Source: Roseiarcus sp963696665 | GTDB lineage: Bacteria > Pseudomonadota > Alphaproteobacteria > Rhizobiales > Beijerinckiaceae | Assembly (NCBI GenBank): GCA_963696665.1 | Contig: CAVOLE010000005.1 | Span: 1 to 64,000 of the forward strand | Reading direction: 5' to 3' | Length of the DNA: 64,000 bases | Part shown: piece by piece, positions 25,849 through 34,438 of the stretch | Layout of the letters: every line of letters starts with the position of its first letter | Numbering within the stretch: the stretch's first letter is position 1 | The notes under the pieces: model-generated | The model's database searches: none | Told to the model about the DNA's origin: nothing | Seen by the model: the letters and a program-made list of their open reading frames with translations, nothing else | Made by a program: the position numbers and the translations under genes

Positions 25849-26438
25849 GGCGTTTCGGTCTTCTTGGCCAAAAATTCCAGGCGCTTTTGCATGTCGGACA
25901 GCTGACTGCGCAGATCGTCGATATCGCCCTCGGAATTTGCCTTCTTGGGTGGGGATTCTGTGGGCAGCGTCGCGCTGGCGAAGGGCGTGAACATCGCCAA
26001 GGCTTGATTGAACGCGGCGAAATTCTTCTTCGTCAATTCCTGCAAGGCGGCAAACGAACCGGCGGAGAACGCCTCCGGACCGAACATGCGGCTTGCGGCT
26101 TCGCGCATCGCCTGTTGCTCGCCGGAAAAGCGGTCGATCGAGAATTCCAGGTAGCTCGGCAGGATCGCCTGCATGCTGTCGCCGTAAAAGCGGATCAGTT
26201 GCCGCAGGAACGTCGTCGGCAGAAGCGACTGTCCCTCAATTCCCTCTTGCTCGAAGATGATCTGGGTGAGCACCGAACGGGTGATGTCTTCATTGGTTTT
26301 GGCGTCGTAAACAATGAAGTCTTCGCCGGCTTTCACCATTTTCGCCAGATCCGCCAAAGTCACATAGGCGCTGGAGGCGGTGTTATACAGGCGACGATTG
26401 GCGTATTTTTTGATTGTAGTCGGAGTGGAATTAGCCAT
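25845..26438 (-). CDS. phaR: Polyhydroxyalkanoate synthesis repressor PhaR
   Basis: This 197-residue regulator binds both DNA and polyhydroxyalkanoate granules, controlling phasin expression. The DNA/PHB-binding N-terminus IKKYANRRLYNTASSAYVTL is diagnostic, followed by PHB_acc repeats (TQIIFEQEGIEGQSLLPTTF) and a coiled-coil C-terminus (DIDDLRSQLSDMQKRLEFLA). It implies that the organism stores PHB, although no pha synthesis gene is in the window. Confidence 0.94.
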   Translation of the reverse strand: MANSTPTTIKKYANRRLYNTASSAYVTLADLAKMVKAGEDFIVYDAKTNEDITRSVLTQIIFEQEGIEGQSLLPTTFLRQLIRFYGDSMQAILPSYLEFSIDRFSGEQQAMREAASRMFGPEAFSAGSFAALQELTKKNFAAFNQALAMFTPFASATLPTESPPKKANSEGDIDDLRSQLSDMQKRLEFLAKKTETP

Positions 26439-26759
26439 GACGTTGATGCCCGTCCGAGTGTGACGCCGAGTCGCGGGTCAACACAAGATAAGCGTTTTTT
26501 TGCGCAGCCCAAGCTTTTTTTGCGCTGCAGCGTACGCTGGCGGCGCAATGAAACCGAATAGCGCCGATGTTGCCCCAAGCGTTGAGCCCTGCGCCGACCG
26601 ACCGGTGGGGCCATTGGCGCTCGTATGACGGTCGCATCATTCTGAAGTCATGAGAAGTTGCGTGTGAGCAAGGCGAATGGCTCGGCTTGAAATTCCGCGA
26701 GCGCCTTTTATAAAAGCCGCTCGGGATCACACGAATCATCGACGTTAGCAGGGATAACT
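26439..26759. other. Intergenic region between phaR and the PsiF-like gene
   Basis: I see no gene or RNA here. Two T-rich tracts (GCGTTTTTTTGCGC and AGCTTTTTTTGCGC, about 26490-26525) lie upstream of phaR and could belong to its promoter. A 24-bp inverted repeat lies at 26699-26722. Confidence 0.5.
26699..26722. promoter_or_regulatory. 24-bp inverted repeat upstream of the PsiF-like gene
   Basis: The arms GAGCGCCTTTT and AAAAGCCGCTC pair at 10 of 11 positions around a central AT, ending 37 bp before the TTG start at 26760. The minimal centre suits a dimeric repressor site better than a terminator hairpin. No regulator is assigned. Confidence 0.45.
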
Positions 26760-27044
26760 TTGAATATACGAGTCGTATCCCTGGTTTTCGCTGGCGCGCT
26801 CTCGCTTATTGCCTCGGGAACGGCCTTGACCTTTGGCGTTGTCGCGCAGACCAATGCGGTGGCGATGGACGGAGGCGCCCCGGCCGCGCCTGGTAAGCCA
26901 GCCTCCGTCCCTCCACCTGCTTCCGAACGAGACCCCGCCGAGCGGTCCGCAAGGTCAATCGAATGCGCGCAAAAGGCCGACGCTCAGGGTTTGCAGGGCA
27001 AAACGAGAAGGCGCTTCTTGCGCGAGTGCAAGCGCGGCTCATGA
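26760..27044 (+). CDS. Small secreted PsiF-repeat protein
   Basis: This 94-residue protein starts with TTG behind AGCAGGGATAAC. It has a signal peptide (VVSLVFAGALSLIASGTALT), a proline-rich linker and a C-terminal ECAQKADAQGLQGKTRRRF-LRECKRG, matching the PsiF repeat found in phosphate-starvation-induced and other small exported proteins. Its function is unknown. It precedes prmB by 24 bp on the same strand. Confidence 0.7.
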   Translation: MNIRVVSLVFAGALSLIASGTALTFGVVAQTNAVAMDGGAPAAPGKPASVPPPASERDPAERSARSIECAQKADAQGLQGKTRRRFLRECKRGS

Positions 27045-27068
27045 GCGCCGCGCTCGAGGCGACTGCGC

Positions 27069-28013
27069 TTGTCTGAGGCGCCGGTCGACGAGCGGGTCGA
27101 AACGTTTCTCACCCCGCGAGACTGGCTGCGCTATGCGGTCGGTCGCTTTCTGTCTCAAGGCCTCGCCTTCGGCCATGGTGCGACCACGGCGCTCGACGAG
27201 GCGGCCTTTCTCATCCTCGAAGGGCTCCGGCTGCCGATCGACACGCTCGATCCATTTCTCGACGCGAAACTCCTTCGTCACGAGCGCATGAGGCTCCTGG
27301 AGCTGATCGAGGCGCGCGCGACCACGCGCAAGCCCGCCGCCTACCTCGTCAACCGCGCCTACATCCAGGGCGTGCCGTTCTATGTCGATGAGCGGGTCAT
27401 AGTCCCACGCAGCCTGATCGGCGAATTGGTCATGACGGCTTTCGCCGAGGACAACGGGCTCGTCGGCGAACCGGAGACTATCGCCTCGGTGCTCGACCTC
27501 TGCACGGGGGGCGGTTCGCTGGCGATTCTCGCGGCGCGCGTCTTCCTCAATGCGGTGATCGAGGCGGTCGACATCTCGCCAGGCGCGCTGGAAGTCGCGG
27601 CGCGCAACATCGATGAGCACCGGCTTCAGGATCGCATCACGCTGAGAGAGGGCGATCTGTTAGGCCCGGTCGAGGGGGCCCGCTTCGACTTGATCCTGAC
27701 GAACCCGCCTTACGTCGATGCGGCGGCGATTTCGCGCTTTCCGCCCGAATATGCGGCCGAGCCGATGGTCGCCCATGCCGGCGGAACGGACGGGCTCGAC
27801 ATCGTGCGCCGGATCCTGCGCGAGGCGCCTGAGCACTTGACCGCAAGCGGGACGCTCGTCTGCGAGGTGGGCGGCGCGCGCCAGCTGCTTGAACACGAGT
27901 TCCCGCATCTGCCGTTCGTCTGGCTCGACACCGAAGACACGTCGGGCGAAGTGTTCCTCTTGCGGGCCGGCGATTTCGGCCGGGCGAAACCGCGGGCCAG
28001 GCGCAAGCGATAG
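27069..28013 (+). CDS. prmB: 50S ribosomal protein L3 glutamine N5-methyltransferase
   Basis: This 314-residue HemK/PrmB-family enzyme methylates the side-chain amide of a glutamine in ribosomal protein L3. The SAM-binding loop VLDLCTGGGSLAILAA and the catalytic LTNPPYVDAAAI motif are intact. FYVDERVIVPRSLIGELV is the PrmB-specific signature that separates it from PrmC. The start is TTG at 27069. Confidence 0.92.
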   Translation: MSEAPVDERVETFLTPRDWLRYAVGRFLSQGLAFGHGATTALDEAAFLILEGLRLPIDTLDPFLDAKLLRHERMRLLELIEARATTRKPAAYLVNRAYIQGVPFYVDERVIVPRSLIGELVMTAFAEDNGLVGEPETIASVLDLCTGGGSLAILAARVFLNAVIEAVDISPGALEVAARNIDEHRLQDRITLREGDLLGPVEGARFDLILTNPPYVDAAAISRFPPEYAAEPMVAHAGGTDGLDIVRRILREAPEHLTASGTLVCEVGGARQLLEHEFPHLPFVWLDTEDTSGEVFLLRAGDFGRAKPRARRKR

Positions 28014-28105
28014 CGGCTCCGCCCCGCCAGCTCCTCACGCTGTCGCGTGAATCCAGACGGGGATCAAGCGCAGCCCGACATTTCTGTTAGTGGATCAAGC
28101 TGCGC

Positions 28106-28122
28106 TGTAGCGTTACGCTACA
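28106..28122. promoter_or_regulatory. Perfect 17-bp palindrome before the G8 gene
   Basis: TGTAGCG-TTA-CGCTACA has perfect 7-bp arms and ends 20 bp before the ATG at 28143. Its size and position fit an operator overlapping the transcript leader. It could alternatively form a small hairpin near the ribosome site. Confidence 0.5.
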
Positions 28123-28142
28123 ACATCAAGGGGGGCGCGGGG

Positions 28143-31100
28143 ATGGTGCGAGAGCGGGGGGCGACGTGTGTCGCCCATAAACAGGCGAAAGCCATAAAGT
28201 TCGTGAGCGCCGCGGTCCTGCTTATCGGGACGCTGATCTTCGGCGGACCGGCGCTTGCCCAGACAGACCCATGCCCGGATGGCAAGCTTCCAGCTGGCGC
28301 GGGTCAGGACATCGTCATTGATCACAATTGCAGTGTGGTCGGCGGGACGTACAATTACGGCAACGTCAATATTATTGCGAAAGGCTCTCTCGTCTTCGAA
28401 GAAAATGTTCGTAACGAGCGGATCGACTTTTGGACGAAGGCGATCTTGGTTGAGAACGGAGGCAGTCTTCTCACGCACCAAAGCGTCGTCCAGTTTCCCT
28501 CCGACCGGTTCGGAGTTGTGGGAGGGGTGCTCACCGTCCACCTCTATGGCGCTGACCAAGGCGTGAGTGGACAGGGCATAATTTGCAAGTCTCCAATCAA
28601 TAATGACGGAAAACCTAATCCCGGTGAATGTGGCGTCCCCAATAACGTCTGGCGCGGTGAGTCAAATTCGCTCCCGGGAGGCGTTAGCGACCGTTTCTAT
28701 CCGTACAACTCTCTGCCGTTTGATGATGCCGCGGTAGGCCAACTTCGCGGCTATTTCGGTTACAAGGTTCTCGCCGTTTCCTATGGCGGAATATTAAAGG
28801 TGTCGGGCGATACGGGCGTGACCGGGGTCTCCCTCGCACCCAAGGCGACTGGAACGAGCTGGGTTAGGCTCGATGGGACGATCCCTCCAAAGGCGACGAC
28901 TCTCTTTGTACGACCGATTACCTGGCGCGTCGGCGATCACATCGTCGTCACGACGACCGACTATCTTGCCAATCATTCCGAAGAGCTTTTGATCTGCAAG
29001 ATTGAGAATGCGGGGCGACGAGGAAACAAGATAACATTCACAACAGATTTGGCTGCCGATCCGACGAAGTGCTCTGACCAGGGGGTGAAATGGTCGCACA
29101 ATGGGCAGCAATATGTGTTCGACGGCGTTCCGTCTCGTCTGGGCTTGCAAAAGGGGGCGGCTGAGACACGGGCTGCCGTCGGGCTTCTTACCCGCAGCGT
29201 TCGCATCGTCTCCGAGGGTGACACGTATGGCGACTGCTTCCCTCCAAGCGTGAAAGATCAGAGCAAGGGCTGTCTAATCGATGACCCCCGTAAGGAATAT
29301 TATTTCGGGGGCCATACAATCGCGCGCCAAGGGTTTGCGACCTTCCAGGTCCAGGGCGTCGAGTTCCGTCAGCTTGGTCAGGGCGGGAAGATCGGCCATT
29401 ATCCCATCCACTTCCACGTGGCGCGGAAGACGCCGGGCGACACCTTTGTGAGAGATTCCTCGATCAATGAATCGATGACGAGGTGGATCACCGTTCACGG
29501 GACGCAAGGCGTCGAGTTTTCGCGCAACGTCGGCTTTAAGTCGATCGGCCATGGCTTCTATCTCGAGGACGCTGTCGAGACGAACAACAAATTTTATTCC
29601 AACCTTGGGGTCTTTGCCCGGGCGGGCGTCATGAACAAGGATGGCACGCCAACCAGCGACAACCCGCGGAAGGTTCCGGGAATCCTGGCGTCGCCGGACG
29701 ACACAGAGGGCAGCATCAGATTCGGCAGCGACAAGTCCACGCCTTCCGTCTTCTGGATCACCAACGGCTGGAACGACTTTCAGGGCAATATGGCGGCAGG
29801 GGCTACATTCTGCGGGGTTTGCTATTGGGAGGTCCCGGCTTCCATCAGCGGCCACGCAAGACACGAGGATTGGGACTCCTATGCGTCCGAGCAGACTGCT
29901 GGGCGCTTCGGCTCTTCCCCGCTCATGAATTTCGATGGCAATTTCTGCACCTCCGCGCTGACGGCGTTTCAGACTGTCGGCTACACGCAAACATGTCCAG
30001 GCGTCGGGATCGGTAAGCTTGCCGTCCCCATTGTGAATCCATACGCGCCAAGGTCAAACGCTGTAGCCCCCGAGTGTGGAGCTGAGCCTAGGTCGAACAA
30101 GAACTGGCCGATGTGTCCATCGGACTATTATCCGAATGTCAACAACGGACAATCGCAACAAGCCACAAAGTGCCCCGAGACAGGCAAGTGCGACAAGTTG
30201 AATCTCCCCGCCGCGACCCTCTGCAAGAATGACGACGAAAGGAACTGCTTGCCAACCGTCATCAACGACTTCACCACAAGCTTTAACTATTCCGAATATA
30301 GCTTCGCTGCGGTTTGGCTCCGAGCTCGTTGGCACCTCCTCAGCAACAGCTTTATCTCCGACGTCCAAAATGCGGGGCTCACTTTCGTCGGGGGCGGCGA
30401 TTACACCCATTCCTCGGGCATCAACGGGCTTTGGAACGAGGCGCTTCAAACCGTTTTCGTCGGTCAAACCCAGCCCCAACCGCCGGATCCTCGGGCCAAT
30501 CCCTATGCGTCTGTGTTGAGCCCGTTCAACACGTTCACCCCAGCGAAGGATAAGTTCACGTGCGACAATCCTAAGGGAGACAACTATTGCATATCGGTCA
30601 ACAACAGTTTCGTGTTGGGCCCGTATACCGCTTTCGCTGTCAGCCAGCATATGTTCAACATCTACGACGGCCCGGCCAATGAGGATTCGAATGCTTATCT
30701 CGACATAAAAAAAGTCGATCTTGGCTCCAGCTCCGCCCCGTCAGTTTACAAAAACCAAGTGGGTATCCCACAAGCTGTTGGGATTGATCCCAATGCTCCG
30801 AACATTCCGAAAGGCGCTTGCTTCATCCAAAACGCGGCCATTGCATGGAAACAACCGAACGGTTTCTATTACCCTCCAACATTTCACTCCGCAAATCTAT
30901 TCTTTAAAAACACAAATATATTCCACTACGTAGTCGTCCCGCAATTTAATGAGAACAAATACTCGACGAACAATGAGCAGGCTGATGCGCGTTACTGCAA
31001 CCCATTACCATCTCGAGATATGTTCAGGGGCTTCAGCGCGAATGATCGGCAGACAGTGTTAAGCGACGACGACGGCTCATTGACCGGTTACGTGGGGACG

Positions 31101-32210
31101 ACTTCGGTCAGTGAGGATCCTTTCTTCAAAGTGCCGGTCGACGGCGTCGAATGCCAGTCTGAGGGCTCCACCCCTGAAAGGGGCACTGCGCGAACCAGCC
31201 CCTACGACTACGTCACAACTGTCGTATATCCAGACGATGCGCAGTTCTCCAAGCCGCGTCCCCCTCCGCTGGAACCAACTTGCGGACGCGGAGACAAGTT
31301 GGACACGAATTGGAACTCGGAATGCGTCAACGAGGCTTGCTTTGGCGTGCCGCTTTATCGTCTCTATCAGACAGGATCGGAACGCGCGAACAAGACATCC
31401 CCTCAGTTCATTCGAATGGCTGGGTTCAATATATGTCAACGGCAAACCATGAACGTTAATCATGGCCACTACTACGTCGATTTGACGGCGAGCGACGCCA
31501 CGCAATCAAAGCCTCTATCCGACGCTCCGCCCAGCGCGCCCCGGAAAAACATATTCATCGGCGGGAAGAGCTATGACTTTTTCCTTGTCTACGCGAAAAC
31601 GGATACTGAGCAGACCTATAAGATGTACGTTGGGTCCGGCTTCGATCCGACGACAGGCGTGAAACTTATTCGCGCCGACATTACCACCGCTCCCCTCGTG
31701 ATCTGCCCAAGCGCGGGCGCAGATAAATGCAAAGATGTCCCTGTTGGCGGCGACAGCACAACGCTCACGAAGAACTACGACAGTTCGACCGGAATTCTGA
31801 CCGTGACTCTCAACCTCAGCGCTTTCGAAAATGACTTCAAAAGCGCCAGCAAAGGCCTTTGCCTTCCAGCGAACTTCTGTGAATTAACGCCTACCGATCA
31901 ATGCGTCGGCAAACCTGGCGGGCTAGGTAATCTCACCCAGGAAGAGCGGAATATCACCTGCGGCCGCGCGGGCGAGGACGTCGACTGTCCCACAGGCGGT
32001 TGCGTCGGGTTCCAGGTCACTCTCCCGCAGGGCTTCGAGGCTAAGGATCAGACGACCGCAAACGATAGTGCGCTTGTGAGGAGCCTAGCAACGTGCTTCC
32101 CGAAGGACACCGATTGGAATGTCCCGGTGTCTGCGGCGTCGCCAGCTCTTGCTGGCGCCTGCTTCGGCGACAATGCGCCAATGAAGTCGGATTTCTGCGC
32201 CGATCCTTGA
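28143..32210 (+). CDS. Large secreted G8-domain/parallel beta-helix protein
   Basis: This 1355-residue exported protein resembles the G8 plus beta-helix region of CEMIP/TMEM2-type proteins. A signal peptide (FVSAAVLLIGTLIFGGPALA) precedes the G8 domain (about 50-220), which has evenly spaced glycines (SVVGGTYNYGNVNIIAKGSL, ILVENGGSLLTH, GVVGGVLTVHLYGA). Then come the TWxVGD segment (ITWRVGDHIVVTTTDYLANH) and right-handed beta-helix repeats. More than 20 cysteines suggest disulfide bonding outside the cytoplasm. The ATG at 28143 follows AAGGGGGG. The AT-richer middle (about 30.5-31.0 kb) differs from the flanks and hints at transfer. A role on polysaccharide is possible; the activity is unknown. 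Confidence 0.78.
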   Translation: MVRERGATCVAHKQAKAIKFVSAAVLLIGTLIFGGPALAQTDPCPDGKLPAGAGQDIVIDHNCSVVGGTYNYGNVNIIAKGSLVFEENVRNERIDFWTKAILVENGGSLLTHQSVVQFPSDRFGVVGGVLTVHLYGADQGVSGQGIICKSPINNDGKPNPGECGVPNNVWRGESNSLPGGVSDRFYPYNSLPFDDAAVGQLRGYFGYKVLAVSYGGILKVSGDTGVTGVSLAPKATGTSWVRLDGTIPPKATTLFVRPITWRVGDHIVVTTTDYLANHSEELLICKIENAGRRGNKITFTTDLAADPTKCSDQGVKWSHNGQQYVFDGVPSRLGLQKGAAETRAAVGLLTRSVRIVSEGDTYGDCFPPSVKDQSKGCLIDDPRKEYYFGGHTIARQGFATFQVQGVEFRQLGQGGKIGHYPIHFHVARKTPGDTFVRDSSINESMTRWITVHGTQGVEFSRNVGFKSIGHGFYLEDAVETNNKFYSNLGVFARAGVMNKDGTPTSDNPRKVPGILASPDDTEGSIRFGSDKSTPSVFWITNGWNDFQGNMAAGATFCGVCYWEVPASISGHARHEDWDSYASEQTAGRFGSSPLMNFDGNFCTSALTAFQTVGYTQTCPGVGIGKLAVPIVNPYAPRSNAVAPECGAEPRSNKNWPMCPSDYYPNVNNGQSQQATKCPETGKCDKLNLPAATLCKNDDERNCLPTVINDFTTSFNYSEYSFAAVWLRARWHLLSNSFISDVQNAGLTFVGGGDYTHSSGINGLWNEALQTVFVGQTQPQPPDPRANPYASVLSPFNTFTPAKDKFTCDNPKGDNYCISVNNSFVLGPYTAFAVSQHMFNIYDGPANEDSNAYLDIKKVDLGSSSAPSVYKNQVGIPQAVGIDPNAPNIPKGACFIQNAAIAWKQPNGFYYPPTFHSANLFFKNTNIFHYVVVPQFNENKYSTNNEQADARYCNPLPSRDMFRGFSANDRQTVLSDDDGSLTGYVGTTSVSEDPFFKVPVDGVECQSEGSTPERGTARTSPYDYVTTVVYPDDAQFSKPRPPPLEPTCGRGDKLDTNWNSECVNEACFGVPLYRLYQTGSERANKTSPQFIRMAGFNICQRQTMNVNHGHYYVDLTASDATQSKPLSDAPPSAPRKNIFIGGKSYDFFLVYAKTDTEQTYKMYVGSGFDPTTGVKLIRADITTAPLVICPSAGADKCKDVPVGGDSTTLTKNYDSSTGILTVTLNLSAFENDFKSASKGLCLPANFCELTPTDQCVGKPGGLGNLTQEERNITCGRAGEDVDCPTGGCVGFQVTLPQGFEAKDQTTANDSALVRSLATCFPKDTDWNVPVSAASPALAGACFGDNAPMKSDFCADP

Positions 32211-32263
32211 GCCGGCCGCCCGCGACCGGACGCAACCGAGCGCAGTCTTTGGGTGCGAACGCC

Positions 32264-33487
32264 CTATTCTGCGGCCGAGCGCATCGCCGCGCGCATGGCG
32301 GCGCGCAGATCGTCGATCGAGGTCAGCCGGCCCTCGCGCTCGACATGCCAGAAGGTCCAGCCGTTGCAGGCGGGCAGCCCCTGCACCAGCGCGCCGATCT
32401 TGTGGATCGAGCCGACAGCAGGGCCGGCGGCGAGCGCGCCATCGGCTCGCACCAAAGCGCTATGGCGGCGGCCTGCGTCGACCAATCGTTCGCCTGGGCG
32501 CGCAAGGCCAGCTTCGACGACGCTCGAAAAAGCCACACGTGGCTCGCTGCGGCGCGTCGGCGCGACCGCAAGCGCCGCTTCGGGCAGCGGCTCGACCGCG
32601 TCGATCCGCTTGCGCGCCGCTTCGGCGTAAACCGGGTCCCGTTCGACGCCGATGAACGACCGGCCGAGCCGGCGCGCCGCGACGCCGGTGGTGCCGGAGC
32701 CAAAGAATGGATCGAGCACCAGATCGCCCGGGTTGGAAGCGGCCAGCAGCAGCCGGGTCAGCAGCGCTTCGGGCTTTTGCGTCGGGTGAGCCTTTCGCCC
32801 GCGCTCGTCCTTTAGCCGCTCCGCGCCGGTGCAGATCGGCAGAAACCAATCCGAACGGACCTGCACGTCCTCGTTGCCGGCCTTCAAGGCCTCGTAATTG
32901 AACGTATAGGCCTTGGCCTCGGGCCCACGCGCCGCCCAGATCATGGTCTCGTGCGCGTTGGTGAAGCGGCGGCCGCGGAAGTTCGGCATCGGATTGGCCT
33001 TGCGCCAGACGATGTCGTTGAGGATCCAGAAGCCGAGATCCTGCAAGATCGCGCCGACGCGGAAGATGTTGTGATAGGAGCCGATCACCACGATCGTCGC
33101 GGCGGGCTTCATCAGCCGGCGGACGGCCGTGAGCCAGTCGCGCGTGAACCCGTCATATTCGGCGAAATCGGCGAACTTGTCCCAGGAATCGTCCACCCCG
33201 TCGACCAGGCTCTGGTCGGGACGCGACAACGCGCCTTCGAGTTGTAGGTTATAGGGAGGATCGGCGAAGACGAGATCAACCGAGGCCGAAGGAAGCCTCA
33301 TCATTTCCGCAACGCAGTCGCCGGTGAGGATCGCGTCGCGAGGAGGGGAAGTCTCCTCGCCGGGCGCCTTGGGCATTGCGGCCGGGCGTTTCGCCTCGGC
33401 GGCCCCAGTACGCGAAACCTGAAGCTGGGCGGGGAGGCGGAACGCTCCGGCACGCGCGATACGCATCAACGCAACCACTCGACGCAT
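32264..33487 (-). CDS. ccrM: Cell-cycle adenine DNA methyltransferase CcrM (GANTC)
   Basis: This 407-residue beta-class N6-adenine methyltransferase would modify GANTC and help time the cell cycle. FADPPYNLQLEG (catalytic), GSYHNIFRVGAILQDLGFWI and DPFFGSGTTG (SAM site) are CcrM hallmarks. The C-terminal 90 residues form a RAMA-type domain (HKIGALVQGLPACNGWTFWH) that contacts DNA. The start at 33487 (MRRVVALMRIAR) matches the N-terminus of Brucella-type CcrM better than the internal ATG at 33376. A TTAA-N7-TAAA box lies about 98 bp upstream, consistent with CtrA control. Confidence 0.92.
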   Translation of the reverse strand: MRRVVALMRIARAGAFRLPAQLQVSRTGAAEAKRPAAMPKAPGEETSPPRDAILTGDCVAEMMRLPSASVDLVFADPPYNLQLEGALSRPDQSLVDGVDDSWDKFADFAEYDGFTRDWLTAVRRLMKPAATIVVIGSYHNIFRVGAILQDLGFWILNDIVWRKANPMPNFRGRRFTNAHETMIWAARGPEAKAYTFNYEALKAGNEDVQVRSDWFLPICTGAERLKDERGRKAHPTQKPEALLTRLLLAASNPGDLVLDPFFGSGTTGVAARRLGRSFIGVERDPVYAEAARKRIDAVEPLPEAALAVAPTRRSEPRVAFSSVVEAGLARPGERLVDAGRRHSALVRADGALAAGPAVGSIHKIGALVQGLPACNGWTFWHVEREGRLTSIDDLRAAMRAAMRSAAE

Positions 33488-33584
33488 GAGCCAGATCGTT
33501 CGAACCGGCGCGTCGTTTATGCTCGGTTTAAAGTAAAGGTCCGGTTATGCCCCCGGCCATGCCGCTGTGTCGTTTTCGTACGGC

Positions 33585-33599
33585 TTAAGTCGTTCTAAA
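33585..33599. promoter_or_regulatory. CtrA-like box upstream of ccrM
   Basis: TTAA-GTCGTTC-TAAA matches the CtrA consensus TTAA-N7-TTAA except for one base, 98 bp upstream of the ccrM start. In Caulobacter, ccrM is a known CtrA target, which makes a functional site plausible here. Confidence 0.5.
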
Positions 33600-33643
33600 G
33601 GATATTAGACTTCAACCCTTTTGAAACCTTTTTGGGCCGCGGG

Positions 33644-34312
33644 TCACTCTTCTTCCGGCTGAAGTCGAAATGATCGCCGGTGATAGGGGCATGGGCCTGC
33701 CGAGGCCAAAGCTCGACGGTGCCCGACCGTAGCATAGCCGACATGCTCGGCGAAGCCATATTGCGGGTATTCGAGGCCAAGATTGCGCATCAGCGCATCC
33801 CGCATCGTCTTGGCGACAATCGAGGCGGCGGCGATCGACATCGAGAGTGCGTCCCCGTCGATGATCGGGCGCGCCGGGCAGATGAGGCCAGCCGGCAGAT
33901 CGCGGCCGTCGATCAGCGCAAAGTGCGGACGCACGCTTAAGGCCGCCAAAGCTCCCGCCATGGCGCGCAACGCCGCGCCGCGAATGTTGAAGAGGTCGAT
34001 TTCCTCGACGCTGGCGAAGACGACGGAGACGCTGAGCGCTTTCATGAAGATGATCTCGCATAACGATTCGCGCGCGGACGCCAGGAGCACTTTCGAATCG
34101 TTGAGCCCATTGGGCAGATCGTCGGGATCGAGAATGACGGCGGCCACTCCGACCGGCCCGGCGAGCGGGCCGCGCCCGACTTCATCGACCCCGGCGACCC
34201 ATCGATGGCCGCTCCTGAAGGCTTCGCGCTCGAAATCGAAATGGGGCGTGACGGTGGTGGGACGCGGCGGCGGAGCGGCCTTTTTCTTTGCGGTCTTCAC
34301 GCCGTTCGCCAC
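33644..34312 (-). CDS. rnhB: Ribonuclease HII
   Basis: This 222-residue enzyme cleaves the RNA strand of RNA-DNA hybrids and removes misinserted ribonucleotides. Catalytic Asp43-Glu44 lie in VAGVDEVGRGPLAGPVG, a further acid lies in HFALIDGRDLPAG, and the ASIVAKTMRDALM and YGFAEHVGYATVGHRRAL segments are typical. A basic N-terminal extension (KTAKKKAAPPPRP) is unusual but common in this order. It lies upstream of ccrM on the same strand. Confidence 0.93.
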   Translation of the reverse strand: MANGVKTAKKKAAPPPRPTTVTPHFDFEREAFRSGHRWVAGVDEVGRGPLAGPVGVAAVILDPDDLPNGLNDSKVLLASARESLCEIIFMKALSVSVVFASVEEIDLFNIRGAALRAMAGALAALSVRPHFALIDGRDLPAGLICPARPIIDGDALSMSIAAASIVAKTMRDALMRNLGLEYPQYGFAEHVGYATVGHRRALASAGPCPYHRRSFRLQPEEE

Positions 34313-34438
34313 GAATCATCCCCTCCGCCGTTGGCAATTATCGCCGCCGCCGCAAGCGAGCCAAGATAGGGAAGCCGAATTGCCGGTGGAAAGAGCGACG
34401 ATGCGCTGGCGCGCCCGGGGTTGGGTTATTCTGGGGCC

